The notes under the pieces: model-generated | What the model was told of the DNA's origin: nothing | What the model saw: only the letters and a program-made list of their open reading frames with translations | Database searches by the model: none | Program-made: the position numbers and the translations under genes | In this document: positions 18,235-30,724 of the stretch, one piece after another | Numbering within the stretch: the first letter of the stretch is position 1 | Layout: each line of letters opens with the position of its first letter | Assembly: GCF_963422355.1 (NCBI RefSeq) | Contig: NC_085103.1 | Coordinates: 603,682-667,681 of the forward strand | From: Corticium candelabrum | Lineage: Eukaryota; Porifera; Homoscleromorpha; Homosclerophorida; Plakinidae | Length of the DNA stretch: 64,000 nt | Direction: 5' to 3'

Positions 18235-19795
18235 TTGTCAGTGTTCTCCTCAGGATTTTTGGCCTGCTCTGCCTCATTCTAAGCAATTAAGCTTTTAGGT
18301 AAAGTGGATCATCCAGATGCTAAGACTTGAGGATCTCAAAGTAAGCTTATTAAATTAATTAACTATGACAGCGGATGGCATTAAATTGTGGGAACACTAA
18401 TTAGCACTTTTACACCCACACATGCAGCACTTAACCATGCTTTCGCAGCTGGTGTTCACATGCAAGTTGCTATATACGTATACATGTCAGCAAAGTGCAC
18501 ATGTCATGTGGGCGTCGCAGAGAACTATTGAGTCTTTCTTTACGGCAACGCTGTCGAAGATAAGAACACCTGCATTTTTGAAAGAAAACAAGCGGCAACT
18601 GATGAAGCACAGGACTGGAGTAGATCGCCAGTGACTAAATGATTTCCATGGCTTGTAGCTGTAGGAGGCAGAAAAGAAGACAGTCATTGCTGTGCTCTCT
18701 TTGTCGAAAGACATAATTTAAGACTAAAAGTTGTGCACTAGGTAAAGCTATTTAAATTAATATCCAATGTAAAACGTAAAAACGATCACTCGCCAAAGTC
18801 TACTAGAGCATGAAAGCCGCTCGTGCCATGAATCAGCTGTCTCTATAGAAGCAACCCTCGCACTGTTGAGCAAGGACAACGAAATTTTTAGAGCTTGACA
18901 CAGTTGAGCCTCATTGATCTGTATACTTTTAACTGCCATTGGGTTTGGCATTGGGTAACGCCCACTTCACGGAGTAATCCGCTCTGCCTTCTAAGATTTC
19001 TGGGGAGAACACTGTGAATACTAATGCAAGCCTAGATAATTGAATTAGTCTACCTGAATATTGATTTACTATCTCTGGTTACTGTTCAAGATGAAAAGCA
19101 GCGCTGTGGCTGTTTTTAGATCAAAGCACCACTTAAGTTCCAACATTGTAACAAAGACATGTTCATTTGTATCATCTTGAACGTCACCATTGAGACCAAA
19201 AGGGTTAACTAAAATGAGATGATTCAAGACACTTTGCAATGACGCAATAGTCAAGTTACATCAAACATTGCTAATATTAATTAATAAACTAGCCTGCTCA
19301 GCCCTAGTACTTAAACAAGGCTTAAATATGATCGTATCAAGATTACAACCGAATTGTATACATACACTATGAATGTAGTAACTCGAAAACAAAACAAGAC
19401 GGCACGTGCACATGCATGGATTGACACAAACCTTTTCGACCAAAGTGTCGTGTTCTTCACCCTTTTCCTGTCATTCAGCAAAAAGAAATCATACTCTACA
19501 TACCGATTCACAGCTTAATCGTAACCTCTTCCCGCGGGAGTCTTCCCCTGTCTCTCTCCGCGTAACCTACTGGGTCCGGTGGAGGGCTCCCACTGATACG
19601 CTCATCCGGTCTCTTACTATAATTCCACCTAATTCAATAATTACTTCAAGACTCAATACAAAATTCAGCTCACCTAGTAAAATCTAGTGACCACCGGTGC
19701 TTTCTTACTCCTTTCGACGCCATCTTTACGCATTCTAACGTACGTTAGACTGTTTCGACATATCGATTAATTAATTAGTTGTACGGTATCTGTAC
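18235..19795. other. intergenic, no recognised gene
   Basis: Some short open stretches (for example 19069-19254 on the minus strand) lie beside acceptor-like sites and could be exons of an unknown gene, but I cannot link them. From 19796 a terminal fragment of the tagtctcgcgtagcc family (tctcgcatagccaaacccc) is visible. Confidence 0.35.
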
Positions 19796-19853
19796 AGTCT
19801 CGCATAGCCAAACCCCTTCCCTTTTTATATCTACCGGCTGGAAAGGGTTTAGT

Positions 19854-20982
19854 TAGCCTCGGAGCCAGACCGCTTTTGCACGTGAGGAGGCGGGAAAGGC
19901 GAGTGAGAGGACAGGGAGAAAAAAGCGGTCTCAGTTGTTGTTTACTAACGCGATTCATCATGTCATCCACGGCAAGCAGTCTGCTTACGCCTAGGAAGTC
20001 TGTATCTTCACAAGTGCAGAATTTGCGGCAGTAAGTTTACGTCAGGGCCCGAAAAACACAGCTTGTTTGGGACCAAGCAGGAATTCCACATCACCAATTG
20101 CAACTAGACGACTACAAAACGCAAAGAAAAGACAGGATTTTGCCTTACCACTGAACTACTGTGTGAACTTCGTCCACTACCACGGCCACGAACCGCTCTC
20201 TCAACTCATTTGCTTGTAAGGCGCATCGCCACTCGCGTGAGCCGCGACCGACAAGCACTTCGGGGCTCCAGAAACATAGGGGAATTTCCCTACCTTCATA
20301 GCAGCGTCTGACGAATCGGACTCACCAACAAAGGTAGCTGTAAATCCTTTGCGCTTAAAATAGCGACCTGATCTCTCATCAGCGACTTCAATGGAGTCAC
20401 CACTAGCACCACAGGATCCGCGGGATATTGCCGGAAGCCATTGGCTGCAATGCTAGTCGGGCAGAAACGTGCGAGAGAAGATGAATATTAGCGACTTTCT
20501 AAAGCCTGTAGGAAAGCACGCAAAGACGTCCCGTCTACGGACAAGGAGGCGAAGAGATAGCATCTGCAGTGTCTTCAAATTCTGCACGCCGAACAGAGTC
20601 AAAACGCTGCATGGACACGGCAGTTGCAATGGCTTCATCGCCAGGCATTGCTCGGAAGTTATCCATAACTACCAGACAACGAGGACGTTCGTACGCTCAC
20701 ACACTAACACCCTAGCAAGCGGTAATTGCAATCACTTACCTCATGACCTCTTGCACCTGCATACGCAATAGCGTGTCCTGCTGCGTTGCTGTTAGCATCC
20801 TCATCACCGATTGGCCGCCTTCCTGAGGGCGTGGGTTTTGATTGGCGCGGTTGCAATTGAGCGAACAAGAACCCTCCTCTTCAGGTTTGATCGGCGCAGT
20901 CCCCAGACCGCTTTTTTCTCCCCGCCCTCTCACTCGCCTTTCCCGCCCCCACACGTGCAAAAGCGGTCTGGCTCCAAGGCTA
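19854..20982. mobile_element. internally deleted, non-autonomous AcademH-like element
   Basis: Both ends match the 22095-29063 element (left tagcctcggagccagaccgc; right the complementary end). The flanks are ggtttagt and ggtttggt, an 8-bp duplication with one mismatch. The left part copies the start of the transposase gene up to about 20083 (gaccaagcaggaa); it then jumps directly to the first exon and intron of the helicase gene on the opposite strand. The helicase remnant carries GFRKS instead of the ATP-binding GFGKS, and the transposase start has a 2-nt deletion. It must depend on a full element for movement. Confidence 0.88.
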
Positions 20983-21708
20983 GGTTTGGTGAAATAATCA
21001 ACGTCAAGTCCTTGTCAACGCGCCCTACGCCACGATCGACTTTCTTTGCAAAGGGTAAAAGGGCGTTTTAGCACTTCAATCCTGCCCTCTCATCGGTTTC
21101 GGTTGTCGTCTTCTTTGTTGAACGGCTAGTTCGTTTCAAGCGACAGATCTTACACGTCCTAGTGGGGGCGTGGTTGTCGGAGAAATGACTCAGAATTGCC
21201 ATCAAGCACTCTAGGCAAGTGTTCTGCGTTCTGCGGCGTTTCAGATAGCTGAATTTAATCAACCGCAGTTATTTGAAACCTAGAGCTGTTGCTGAGAAGG
21301 TAGGAAGGCAAGAAAATGGGTGTCCGACGATTGGGGCCGTTACCACGAGCGTTTGACCGACTGTAACTCATACAGATCTTGGCTGACATGCAGGGTAACA
21401 ACACGATTTGTAGGTAAAGAGTTGTTGATTAGCAAGATATAAGTAACTAGGCTGAAGGATGCGTGTGTGCAATCTAGACGCTACTGTCCGGTGAACGATG
21501 CCTTTGTCCGATGAAGGGGGTATGCAAGGCTCCACACTGTTTTCAATCTCACTCAAAGCAGAGAAGAGGTACAATGCTCTCTTTTGGTGTGCTCAATTAC
21601 AACTTGGATACCTACATTTATGATGTGGTAGGGACTGCGTTCAAAAACGAATAACTGAGAACTCGCGTCCGGAATATGATGGTGTCCGAGGAACGGGGCC
21701 GCGCTCTA

Positions 21709-22010
21709 CTATGACAGGGAAAAGAAACTGGATAGAGTTTGCTGCTGCCTGGCTTCCAAACTCATCTTCTGCACCACACTTTGCAGCTTTGCAACCAAAT
21801 CCAGCATTTTCTGATCATTTTTGATGAGTGAAAACTGGACTAGGTCGTCCACGAGCTCTACGGCTTGTTTGTAAGTTTGAACTCGAATTTGAGGTGGATC
21901 ATAATCATCATCATCTTCAGTGTCACTTGTGTCAATGCCATGTTGTCCAGCGTCAACGACATCCTCTCTGTCTTGATCCTCACAGGTCTTTTTCCTACTC
22001 GTCTCCGAAT
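21709..22010 (-). pseudogene. pogo/Tigger-type transposase C-terminal fragment
   Basis: The frame encodes an acidic stretch (DTSDTEDDDDYDPP), then a helical part and MSLEARQQQTLSSFFS at the end. This matches the acidic linker and the short (K/R)QTxLxxFF-like tail of pogo/Tigger transposases. The DDE domain is absent. The AcademH-like element begins about 85 bp upstream, so the rest may have been cut off by insertion or deletion. Confidence 0.55.
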
Positions 22011-22317
22011 TCTTCACATGATTGAACGTGTGTGGGCAACACCTCTGAGAGGTGACAGCTGTGTTGGAATGTGTAATCAAGACTAAAAATACGGTAGCCT
22101 CGGAGCCAGACCGCTTTTGCACGTGAGGGGGCGGGAAGGGCGAGTGAGAGGGCGGGGAGAAAAAAGCGGTCTGGGGACTATGCTATTGTAAGTGAGTTCG
22201 GAAGTAGGCGTAACGACTTAACTCGTTATTACGCTAAACGAGTCTCACAGTTATTAGCTATAACAATCTACTTACAATGATTTGAGAACCAGTTGTTGTC
22301 TAATAACGCGATTCATC

Positions 22318-25300
22318 ATGTCATTTACCGCAAGCAGTCTGCTTACGCCTAGAAAGTCTGTATCTTCAGACAAGTGCAGAATTTGCGGCAGTAAGTTTAC
22401 GTCAGGGCGCGATAAACACAGCTTGTTTGGGACCAAGCAGGAACTGCACTTGAAGCTTCAGAAAGCCACCGGTCACGCTATCACGGAAGCAGACGGCCTT
22501 CCGCATTTCGTATGTCATTCTTGCCGCGGCAAGCTCTTGACTTTCGCCAGTCGGCTGATTCAACTGGAGGCGACAAAGACTGAAATCGCTGAACTGTATG
22601 CGAAGACTTTGTCGCAATTGCGATTCAAGAGGGGAGTAAAAGAATCCGTTTCACGTCACTCTGCCGCCAAGAGAGTAGATCTAACAGCCAGCCCATCTGA
22701 AGCATCTCTGAATCCCAATATCCATGAAAGGTACGCTTACACCACACGCATTCACAGGTCCTGTACGCGTGCAATCGTACTTAGTTAGAAATTTTTTCAT
22801 AACTACAGAAACGTTTCTGGTAAACCTGCTGCCGGTAACGGTCGTTCTCCTGCCATCCGCTCCTTGTTTGCACAGAGTGCGGCTGGAAGGCGCCAAGATG
22901 CCGTCCCACGTCTGTTTTCTGAAAAGCAGCGGCGGCGTATACTTCCAAAGGGCATCACTGGCATCCCAGCGCCAGTTAGTTCGTCTCCTCAACGTCCTCG
23001 TAAGTTTATCGAAGCATCTTCCTTGTTACTTCGTCGTCATAAGCTAAATTCATTTCTTTCAGGGACAATGACTTCAATGGCGCCTGCTAGACAATGCTTC
23101 TTTGTAGAGCCTAATGCTCCGCCCACTTCAGTGCCTCCTACTCAAGCTGAGCTCGTCGTTCCTGAATCTGAATCCAACCGTCTGGCTTCTCTTGGCTGCT
23201 CAAGATTTGGAGAGACTGACGATCATGCTCCAGTAGAAACGTTTACGTCAACGAAATCTAGCCTTCAATCCACTGTGAAGGTAATCTCGCAGTCGTTGTA
23301 GCGTGTGCGTATGTAGTTGTGTAGTGTGTTGTTCTTCACCAGGTTACGTTGGTGTATCCCTCCAAGGAGAGAGAGGTGACACTAAGTGAAGACCTTCACG
23401 GTTTAGGGCGTGCTCTGGCACTAAGGAAGCCGGATAAAATTGCAAGAGCTGCCATCAAACACTCGCAAGTTTTTTCTTGTTTATTGCAAAATATGTGTAA
23501 GATTGTAAACAGGGAGTGTGAGGCTATCTGTCGACCTTCCTCCAGAAGCTTGTTTCGAGACTTCTCGTATGAGGCGATGTTGTCCTTCACTATCAGCAGA
23601 ACAGCTCAGGATCTACAGACACATACACCTACTCTCTGGAAACTGCTAAGGGCAGCCATCAGCCATGATTCCAGCATGATGGAAAGAAGTAGCAGACATA
23701 TTGCACATGCAGTGATGGCTTCATCATGTCTTTTGAAAGCTCGAAACAGATACATGTCGTCTGTGCAATCTGTTGTCAGTGTTGTCCTGTTCAACTCAGG
23801 AGCCAAGAAAAGAGCTTACAACAGACTGAATCATTTGGGAATCTCCATGTCACACAAGAGGACTTTAAGAAAGATTAGAGCAATGGCCAAGAACTATAAC
23901 TCTGTCATGCTGTCTTGGAAGGCGAGCATAGAGAGCCATGTTGCAATACAGTCCTCCATTCCAGAGGTTCGATCTGTTGCAGGTTCTTTACCTGTTGCTA
24001 CCTGTGTCTTGCCTGCTTTTGACAAGACAAATTCTGACTTGAATAGTTCTGAGAATTCTCTGTCTTCTTCGTCATCTTCACATAGCGTGGAAACAGAGGA
24101 GGGCAATGATGAGATGCAAGACCTGTCACAGAAAAGCTTTCAAGTCACAGGAGACAATCTAGACATTTCAATTAAGACAAAGTACATGTCCATTGATCGA
24201 CGAAACAAGTCATTGCACTGGTTTAATGTTATTGCTAGCAATGAACGTGTCATCAATGCTGACCTGGCAACATCAAGACCTAGGTGTTCAATTTTGTCTG
24301 TCCCGGACACTGCTTTCCTGCCATCAGTGCAAGAGAATGAGAAGCTTCGTGAGGAATTCGCAATTTTGGTGGAGAGGATCTTGGTCAAATATTTGCCTGC
24401 TTTTGCTCTCTTTGAAAACTACGTGTGTAAGCACATCATGCACAAGTTTTCCAAGGAAGCAAGCCAACAGTCTGAACAGCATTGTCTGGGTCTCCTTCAG
24501 TTTGATGAAAACAAAGACATGCTTCAAATTTTGACACATATCAGCAAAATGTATGTCCCTCATTTTTATAAAGATCAGCGAGAAGAACGTATTCCAGAAG
24601 CACCTTTGCATCGAGTACAGTTTGGAGGTGATCAGCTGACTGCTGAAAGAATCAGGAATTGTCAAAAAGCCATCATTAATGGATCAAGCCCATTTGAGAG
24701 ACTGGAAGGTGTCTTTACCCATGCAGAAGATTTCCATTGCATGATGAATTTTGTGAATCTCATCTTTGCGAAGTTCTATGACTCTCGTAGCATGAAGGAT
24801 GTGGGAACTATGTATCAACTACGAAACCAACTTGACAGGAGGGATGTCGGGAAGGACACCACTAAACGCTATAGATCTTGCAATGCATTTTTGAATGATG
24901 TGCTTGATGGTTATATTGTAGCTTGTGCTGTGGTCCATTTTAACATGCGAGATGTGGAAGACATTGCTGCTCCCGCAGGAATGCCAAAGAGTTCAGAAGC
25001 TGCCTGGTTCCACGAGGAAGTGCTAAGGTTGGTTGATCACTATGTGCTGCAGTGGACAGAAGCTAGTCATGATAGAGGTAGATTCCTGGAATCCCTTCAG
25101 ACAGTAGAGCGAGGTAGTGCAGTGGCTGTTGTTGCTGATGGTCATGTTGTTGATTTTGAGAACACAAGCATCCCAGTGAGTGTTCAGTGTAGCACTTCAG
25201 ATCATCCAGCTTCAGAAGCCTGTTCTGTTGTTCAGTCATCAAATTCAACAACATTTCAACAAGTGCAGGATGATGACTACAGAAGTGGACTTTGGGCACT

Positions 25301-26333
25301 TTTGAGTAGATTGAGGTCATTGCAGCAACCGCAAGGTATTGAACACCAGGTACATGCTCAGCCAAGAGCTGTAACCCTTCCAGCCAGGGATATGTGGCAG
25401 TCACAGCAGCAGCAGCAACAACAACAACAGCAGCAGCAGCAACAACAACAACAGCAGGAGCAGCAACAACAACAACAGCAACAACAACAACAACTAGAAA
25501 GAGTAACATCTTGGTTTTGTAGAGAACCTGGATGCAATGCAGTGTTTAGCTCCATCGATGCACGACAAGCACATGAACTCCAACTACACTTTGTCTCCAT
25601 CTCTGAATCATCAGATTCAGTTGAGAGAGCTGCAGCAGCAGACGGTAATCAATCCTTTACTCCTGAGGACCATATATTTAATTACTACTCAAATTTTATG
25701 AAAATGGCCTTACTGGAAAGGAATTTCCAAGATGCTGTTGGAGAAATGGATGGTGAAAGACTGTATCGCTTATGAAAATTTAAAATGCTTCATTTTAAGG
25801 AGGCTGGCAGAACAAAGTATGGCTTAGAAGCATTTTATTTTGTAGCAGATCAGCTTTCACTGCTTAGCCCACACGAGGCCCATCGCCAACTGTGGAACAG
25901 AGGCTTTAACCTTCGAGGTGGTGCTGGTAACAACGTTCCGTTAGACTTGATGGTTGAACACAACAATAACACCATCAAAGAATTGATCTTCAACCAGGGT
26001 GCTAACGTATCCTTTGAATCTGCACAGCTGGTAAGCCAGGCCTCACAAGGCATAGAAGCTGTGCTGGATAATCTGGATGTTTCACTTGAAGTTGGCAAAG
26101 AATCTAGCAAACATGCCAGAGTGGACAAACAGAAGGATGTTTTTAGAATAGCTCAGGAGGTTCTACACCAAAAGATGGGTGTGTATTGTCCTGGACGTTC
26201 CTATAAATCATTTATGGGGATGGAGCGTGATGTCTTGCATAAACTGAAGCCATCATCACTGCTCTCTTGGATCAGAACTCAAAAGCGGAAGCTACATATG
26301 CAAGAGGTGGTTCACTCTCCATCTGCTTTCTGA
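22318..26333 (+). pseudogene. Academ/DUF6589-like transposase with one in-frame stop
   Basis: Four exons with consistent phases: 22318-22730, 22809-22999, 23063-23280 and from 23343. Exon 1 has two Cys pairs, C20-x2-C23 and C66-x2-C69, as a DNA-binding finger. The last exon carries FGGDQLTAERI, a histidine/aspartate-rich region, a polyQ tract and a C2H2 finger (CREPGC to HELQLH), then GERLYRL. A TGA at 25773-25775 interrupts the frame, which continues without shift to 26333 (KFKMLHFKEAGRTKYGLEAF, then VPLDLMVEH). The sequence around the stop suggests a Trp codon changed to TGA. Without the stop the protein would have about 1,270 residues. Family assignment to DUF6589-type transposases is from recall of their GDQLT and C-terminal motifs. 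Confidence 0.82.
25405..25494. repeat. CAG/CAA polyglutamine tract in the transposase
   Basis: Mixed CAG/CAA codons give about 30 glutamines with one glutamate interruption, inside the transposase coding exon. CAA interruptions make it less prone to slippage than pure CAG. Confidence 0.95.
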
Positions 26334-26975
26334 TAAATGTATAGTAAATATTATTTAAGTATACTTATTATGTTTCGGTTGATGTCAGTCTAGCTCGATC
26401 TACTCATTCATTTACTTTTAGGATTAATTTCTAAAGTGAATTGGAGGGCCTTGCAATCACTAGTTGGCATGCAGTGCTATGAGTTTTAAGTTTACATTGT
26501 TTCATGGTCTTTCTAATATGATCACTGCTACATTTGATCATGTTGCCTTAGAGTTATATTTGCACATAATGTTTGGTAGTTGCTTCTTGTCTAGAAGGTG
26601 TAGTTGAAATACAAATCCATGTAGATGCAGTAGTTGTGATGTAGGGATTGGCAGTTGTATGTAACAAGGGAACAAGTATCAATAAGTTGCTTGGTAGAAG
26701 ACTATATTGTCAGATTGACAGCAAAGGAATACAAAAGTTCTTTACTAAAATTTTTCCAAGAGTATAATTATTGCACCCACCGACTCCTCAACGCTGCATG
26801 CACTCTTGTGGTAGAAGAATTGACTGAACCATGATGACTCATGCTGAAGCAACGTCGTTCCACAAGATGGACACACAAATTTGCGAATATTATATATATT
26901 TATATCTACAGGTGATATAGCTGAAACTGGCAGATACTAGAACAAACTGATTAATTCAACAACGGAACATCTATA
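26334..26975. other. gap between the two transposon genes
   Basis: About 640 bp between the 3' ends of the transposase and helicase. No open frame of note; presumably both 3' untranslated regions. Confidence 0.5.
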
Positions 26976-28743
26976 CTACTCATAAGTTAATACATAGTTA
27001 ATTAAATCAATTATGTCTTTTGATTGACTGTCACTCAACTCTGGTACCAAATTCAAAATGTCCTCCCACTGACTAAAATTAGTCAGGTTGGATAAAATCT
27101 CCTGGATGCAATCATCTGAAATGGGTCTAACATGAGTACATGATGAATATTGTGGCTGCTGTACTGATGATGTAAATATCTCTTCTTCCATTTCTTTATA
27201 CTCAAGAAGGGCTGTCCGAATTAAGGCAATGTGAGGCAGTGAAACGGGTCTATGTGATCTATGATGAACACCATCCCTGACCTCCTGATGATGACTGTTC
27301 CAAAAGATATCCTGTATACCAGAACAATCTGATGGTTTTGCACAGCTACACGTTCTTGCACACACATCACAACACTGGTGTTGAGTTTCTGGTTGCACAG
27401 GGGGTGCACCAAAGGGTAACAACAGCAATTTCCGACGGCATGTGTCGGAATCAAACAAATATTGTCGCATTTCAAAATCAATGTGCTGCAGCTGCTGACC
27501 ATGATAATACAAAACGGCTCTGCTTTGTCCACCATCTCTACCACACCGACCTATCTCCTGCATATAGCTTTCCAGAGTATTGGCTGGTCCCCAGTGAACA
27601 ACTGTATGCAATCCTTTCACATCAATTCCTAAGCCTAGGGCATTTGTGGCAAATAGCACTCTGCACTTGCCATCAACAGCTCTCAGAGATGTCAATATTG
27701 CCTCCTTGTTAGCTTCAGGGGTGCTGGAGTGATACATTTCCACAAGCCGATTCTCAATCAAAGTTTCACCCTCTGGAGAGAAAGCCCTCTTACCAAGAGT
27801 GTGGTTGAAGTGCAAATACAATGACGCACAGGCATTCTGAGTTCTGCAGTACACCAGTACTCTGGGGCAGGCCACTCCTAACGTCTGAATCATTCTTAGA
27901 AGCCAGTCGAAAGTTGTCTCAAAGTCGGGAGCTACTCTTTTGACTGAGAGATGGATGTTTGGCCTATCAGGACTCTTCACAATTTCGACAGCATTGCGGA
28001 GTCCTAATGCTAATGTGAGAGCTTTCCTTGTGGATGCAGAGGCAGTTGCAGTTAGCGCCAAGCACGGGACATCCAACAACGACCTCAGCTCGCCAACCAG
28101 GCCACACCATACGCGAAATGGTTCCTCTTCCTCACTAACGTCCTGACATGCAGTGCCCCTACAATAAATGAATTTCACATCACCAATTGCGACTACAAAA
28201 CGCAAAGAAAGACAGGATTTTGCCTTACCACTGAACTACTGTGTGAGCTTCGTCCACTACCACGGCCACGAACCGCTCTCTCAACTCATTTGCTTGTAAG
28301 GCGCATCGCCACTCGCGTGAGCCGACAAGCACTTCGGGGCTTCCATAGACATAGGGGAATTTCCCTACGTTGATAGCAGCGTCTGACGAATCCGACTCAC
28401 CAACAAAGGCAGCTGCAAACCCTTTGCGCTTTAGAATAGCGACCTGATCTCTCATCAGCGACTTCAATGGAGTCACCACAAGCACCACAGGATCCGCGGG
28501 ATATTGCTGGAAGCCATTGGCTGCTAGTCGGGCACAAACGTGCGGGAGAAGATGAAAAATTAGCGACTTTCCAAAGCCCGTAGGAAAGCACGCGAAGACG
28601 TCCCGTCTACCGACAAGGAGGCGAAGAGATAGCATCTGCAGTGGCTTCAAATTCTGCACGCCGAAATCGAACAGCGTCAAAACGCTGGACACGGCAGTTG
28701 CAATGGCTTCATCGTCAGGCATTGCTCGGAAGTCATCCATCAT
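26976..28743 (-). CDS. RecQ-type DNA helicase of the transposon
   Basis: Two exons, 28743-28229 and 28158-26976, joined across a 70-bp intron (tg|gtaaggc to tattgtag|g). Together about 565 residues. Helicase motifs in order: I CFPTGFGKS, Ia VVTPLKSLM, II VDEAH, III ALTATAS, IV VYCRTQ, V ATNALGLGIDV and VI QEIGRCGRDG, followed by a Cys cluster (CCDVCARTCSC) like the RecQ zinc-binding region. It should be a 3'-5' DNA unwinding ATPase. It lies inside the TIR-bounded element, convergent with the transposase, so its job is presumably transposition. No break is visible. A host RECQ gene is unlikely because the short element at 19854 also carries its first exon. Confidence 0.88.
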
Positions 28744-29747
28744 AACTACCAGACAACAAGGACGGCCAGGCCACTCGTACGCTCACACACTAACACCTTA
28801 GCAAGCTGTAATTGCGATCACTTACCTCACCTGCATACGCAATAGCGTCGTCTTGCTGCGTTGCTATTAGCATTCTCATCACCGATTGGCCGCCTTCCTG
28901 AAGGCGTGGGTTTTGATTGGCGCGGTTGCAATTGAGCGAACAAGAGCCCTCCTCTTCCGAACTAGGTTTGATCGGCGAAGTCCCCAGACCGCTTTTTTCT
29001 CCCCGCCCTCTCACTCGCCCTTCCCGCCCCCTCACGTGCAAAAGCGGTCTGGCTCCGAGGCTAAAAATACGGAAGCCGGTAGTGGCAGGTTGATATCAGT
29101 CCGCCGTTCTCGGCTGCACTGATATCAATAGACACAAATAGTGTAGCGCGCGTTATCAAATGTGTAAAATTTCCTTTTTGTAATATCAATGCAAGAATCA
29201 TTAGTTAATATTAATGTACTACAAAATAACGTGCGCTATTCTAGATACAATAGACACGTTACCGCCTTGTAGTCTACATAAATGAACTGTGGAACGTATG
29301 TGCACGCTCTTCGATCAGCAGCTCAGGGGACCCCAGTTTGGGATCGTCGTTTGCTGCACGTCGTGGAAACGGTACTAATCGACTTTCCAGTGAATTGGAT
29401 AGGAGTAGTAGGTTTCAGAAGCCATACTCTTCCGATGCGATGATTGCTGGTGCAGTGAAGTCTTTTTGGAATGTTTAATTAAATAATTAATTAAATTGAT
29501 TAATAATAATTACAAAATTAGGCAAATACACACATGCACACAATTAGTCGTAGATGTGTTCAGTAATGATGTAGTCGTTATTGTAGAGTTATACATTGCA
29601 GAAATTTCCAAAAGATAATTTCAAACTTAATGCAGGACTGAAAAACGTCCTTGGATTGAATTACTGTGTGAAATCATGTTATTTTGTTTCTGATGTGTGT
29701 GAAATCTCTACAATAACTAATATATCACATGTGTGGGTGAGTGGTCA

Positions 29748-29754
<7 letters not shown>

Positions 29755-29827
<73 letters not shown>

Positions 29828-30056
29828 AGGGAGGGAGGGAGGGAGGGAGGGAGGGAGGGAGGGAGGGAGGGAGGGAGGGAGGGAGGGAGGGAGGGAGGGA
29901 GGGAGGGAGGGAGGGAGGGAGGGAGGGAGGGAGGGAGGGAGGGAGGGAGGGAGGGAGGGAGGGAGGGAGGGAGGGAGGGAGGGAGGGAGGGAGGGAGGGA
30001 GGGAGGGAGGGAGGGAGGGAGGGAGGGAGGGAGGGAGAGAGAGAGAGAGAGAGAGA
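29755..30056. repeat. compound (GT)n (GA)n (GGGA)n (GA)n microsatellite
   Basis: GT to about 29782, GA to 29820, then about 54 perfect GGGA units to about 30036, then GA to 30056. Runs of GGG separated by one base are strong G-quadruplex candidates on the plus strand. Confidence 0.97.
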
Positions 30057-30630
30057 GTGTGGTTAATACGTCAATCACAGAAACTTACCCTGTAGACTTC
30101 AACAAATATCAAACCATTTACGATTATATGATAAGAAGACAGGTTGTGGAACTAAATCATCACATACAGGTCACTTGAAGGTCGATTTGCAGTTTTATAC
30201 CTAAAACGACGTGTAGGAAACAGAGTTCGAAACCTAGGGCCGACACAAAAGAAGTGTTGCAGTTTGCTCAAAAAGGAAAAAGCTCAACAATTTTGTTTCT
30301 GTAAAATGGAAAACTGTCACATGTCTAACGTCTATTCATATTACACAAGATGTGTCTACTATGTTTAGACACATACCACCAGAGGTCTATTTCATCTACT
30401 TCCATTTCAGATAAGTAATCTAGTCAGTAAAAAGACATCTTACGTTATTGATCACATACTACATGCAAACTCCACATTTTGTAATTGTCGGCTAGATCGA
30501 AGTAATCTCAAACTCTCAGACCAATTTTGCAGCTCCACGGGGCAGTGGAAATAAGAAGCTACCTTTACACATGCTTATTAGTGCATGTTAGGCTGGACCA
30601 CTTTTGATTTGCTTGCTATAGCCTGCATAT

Positions 30631-30633
<3 letters not shown>

Positions 30634-30721
<88 letters not shown>
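30634..30721. repeat. (CA)n microsatellite
   Basis: Pure CA tract of about 88 bp at the inner edge of the right foldback arm; it mirrors the GT tract at the inner edge of the left arm. Confidence 0.97.

Positions 30722-30724
<3 letters not shown>

Larger units (their letters stand above)
22095..29063. mobile_element. AcademH-like DNA transposon, 6,969 bp, near complete
   Basis: Bounded by long inverted termini (tagcctcggagccagaccgc and onward, about 80 bp with a G/C-rich core) and flanked by a perfect 9-bp duplication aaaatacgg at 22086-22094 and 29064-29072. It holds two genes pointing at each other: a transposase-like gene (plus) and a RecQ-type helicase (minus). A Cys-Cys finger transposase plus a helicase and a 9-bp duplication fits what I know of the AcademH lineage of Academ transposons; the assignment is from memory and needs a search. 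Only one stop codon breaks the transposase, so the insertion looks young. Confidence 0.88.

Noticed and set aside
25063..25600. Minus-strand frames rich in Val/Ala or Cys opposite the transposase
   Set aside because: They are antisense to the CAG/CAA tract and lie inside a well-supported coding exon.
26976..28743. Host RECQ gene
   Set aside because: It lies wholly within TIRs and a target duplication, and its first exon is present in the short deleted element, so it travels with the transposon.
30200..30240. gttcgaaac, like a tRNA B box
   Set aside because: No matching A box, acceptor stem or anticodon arm around it.
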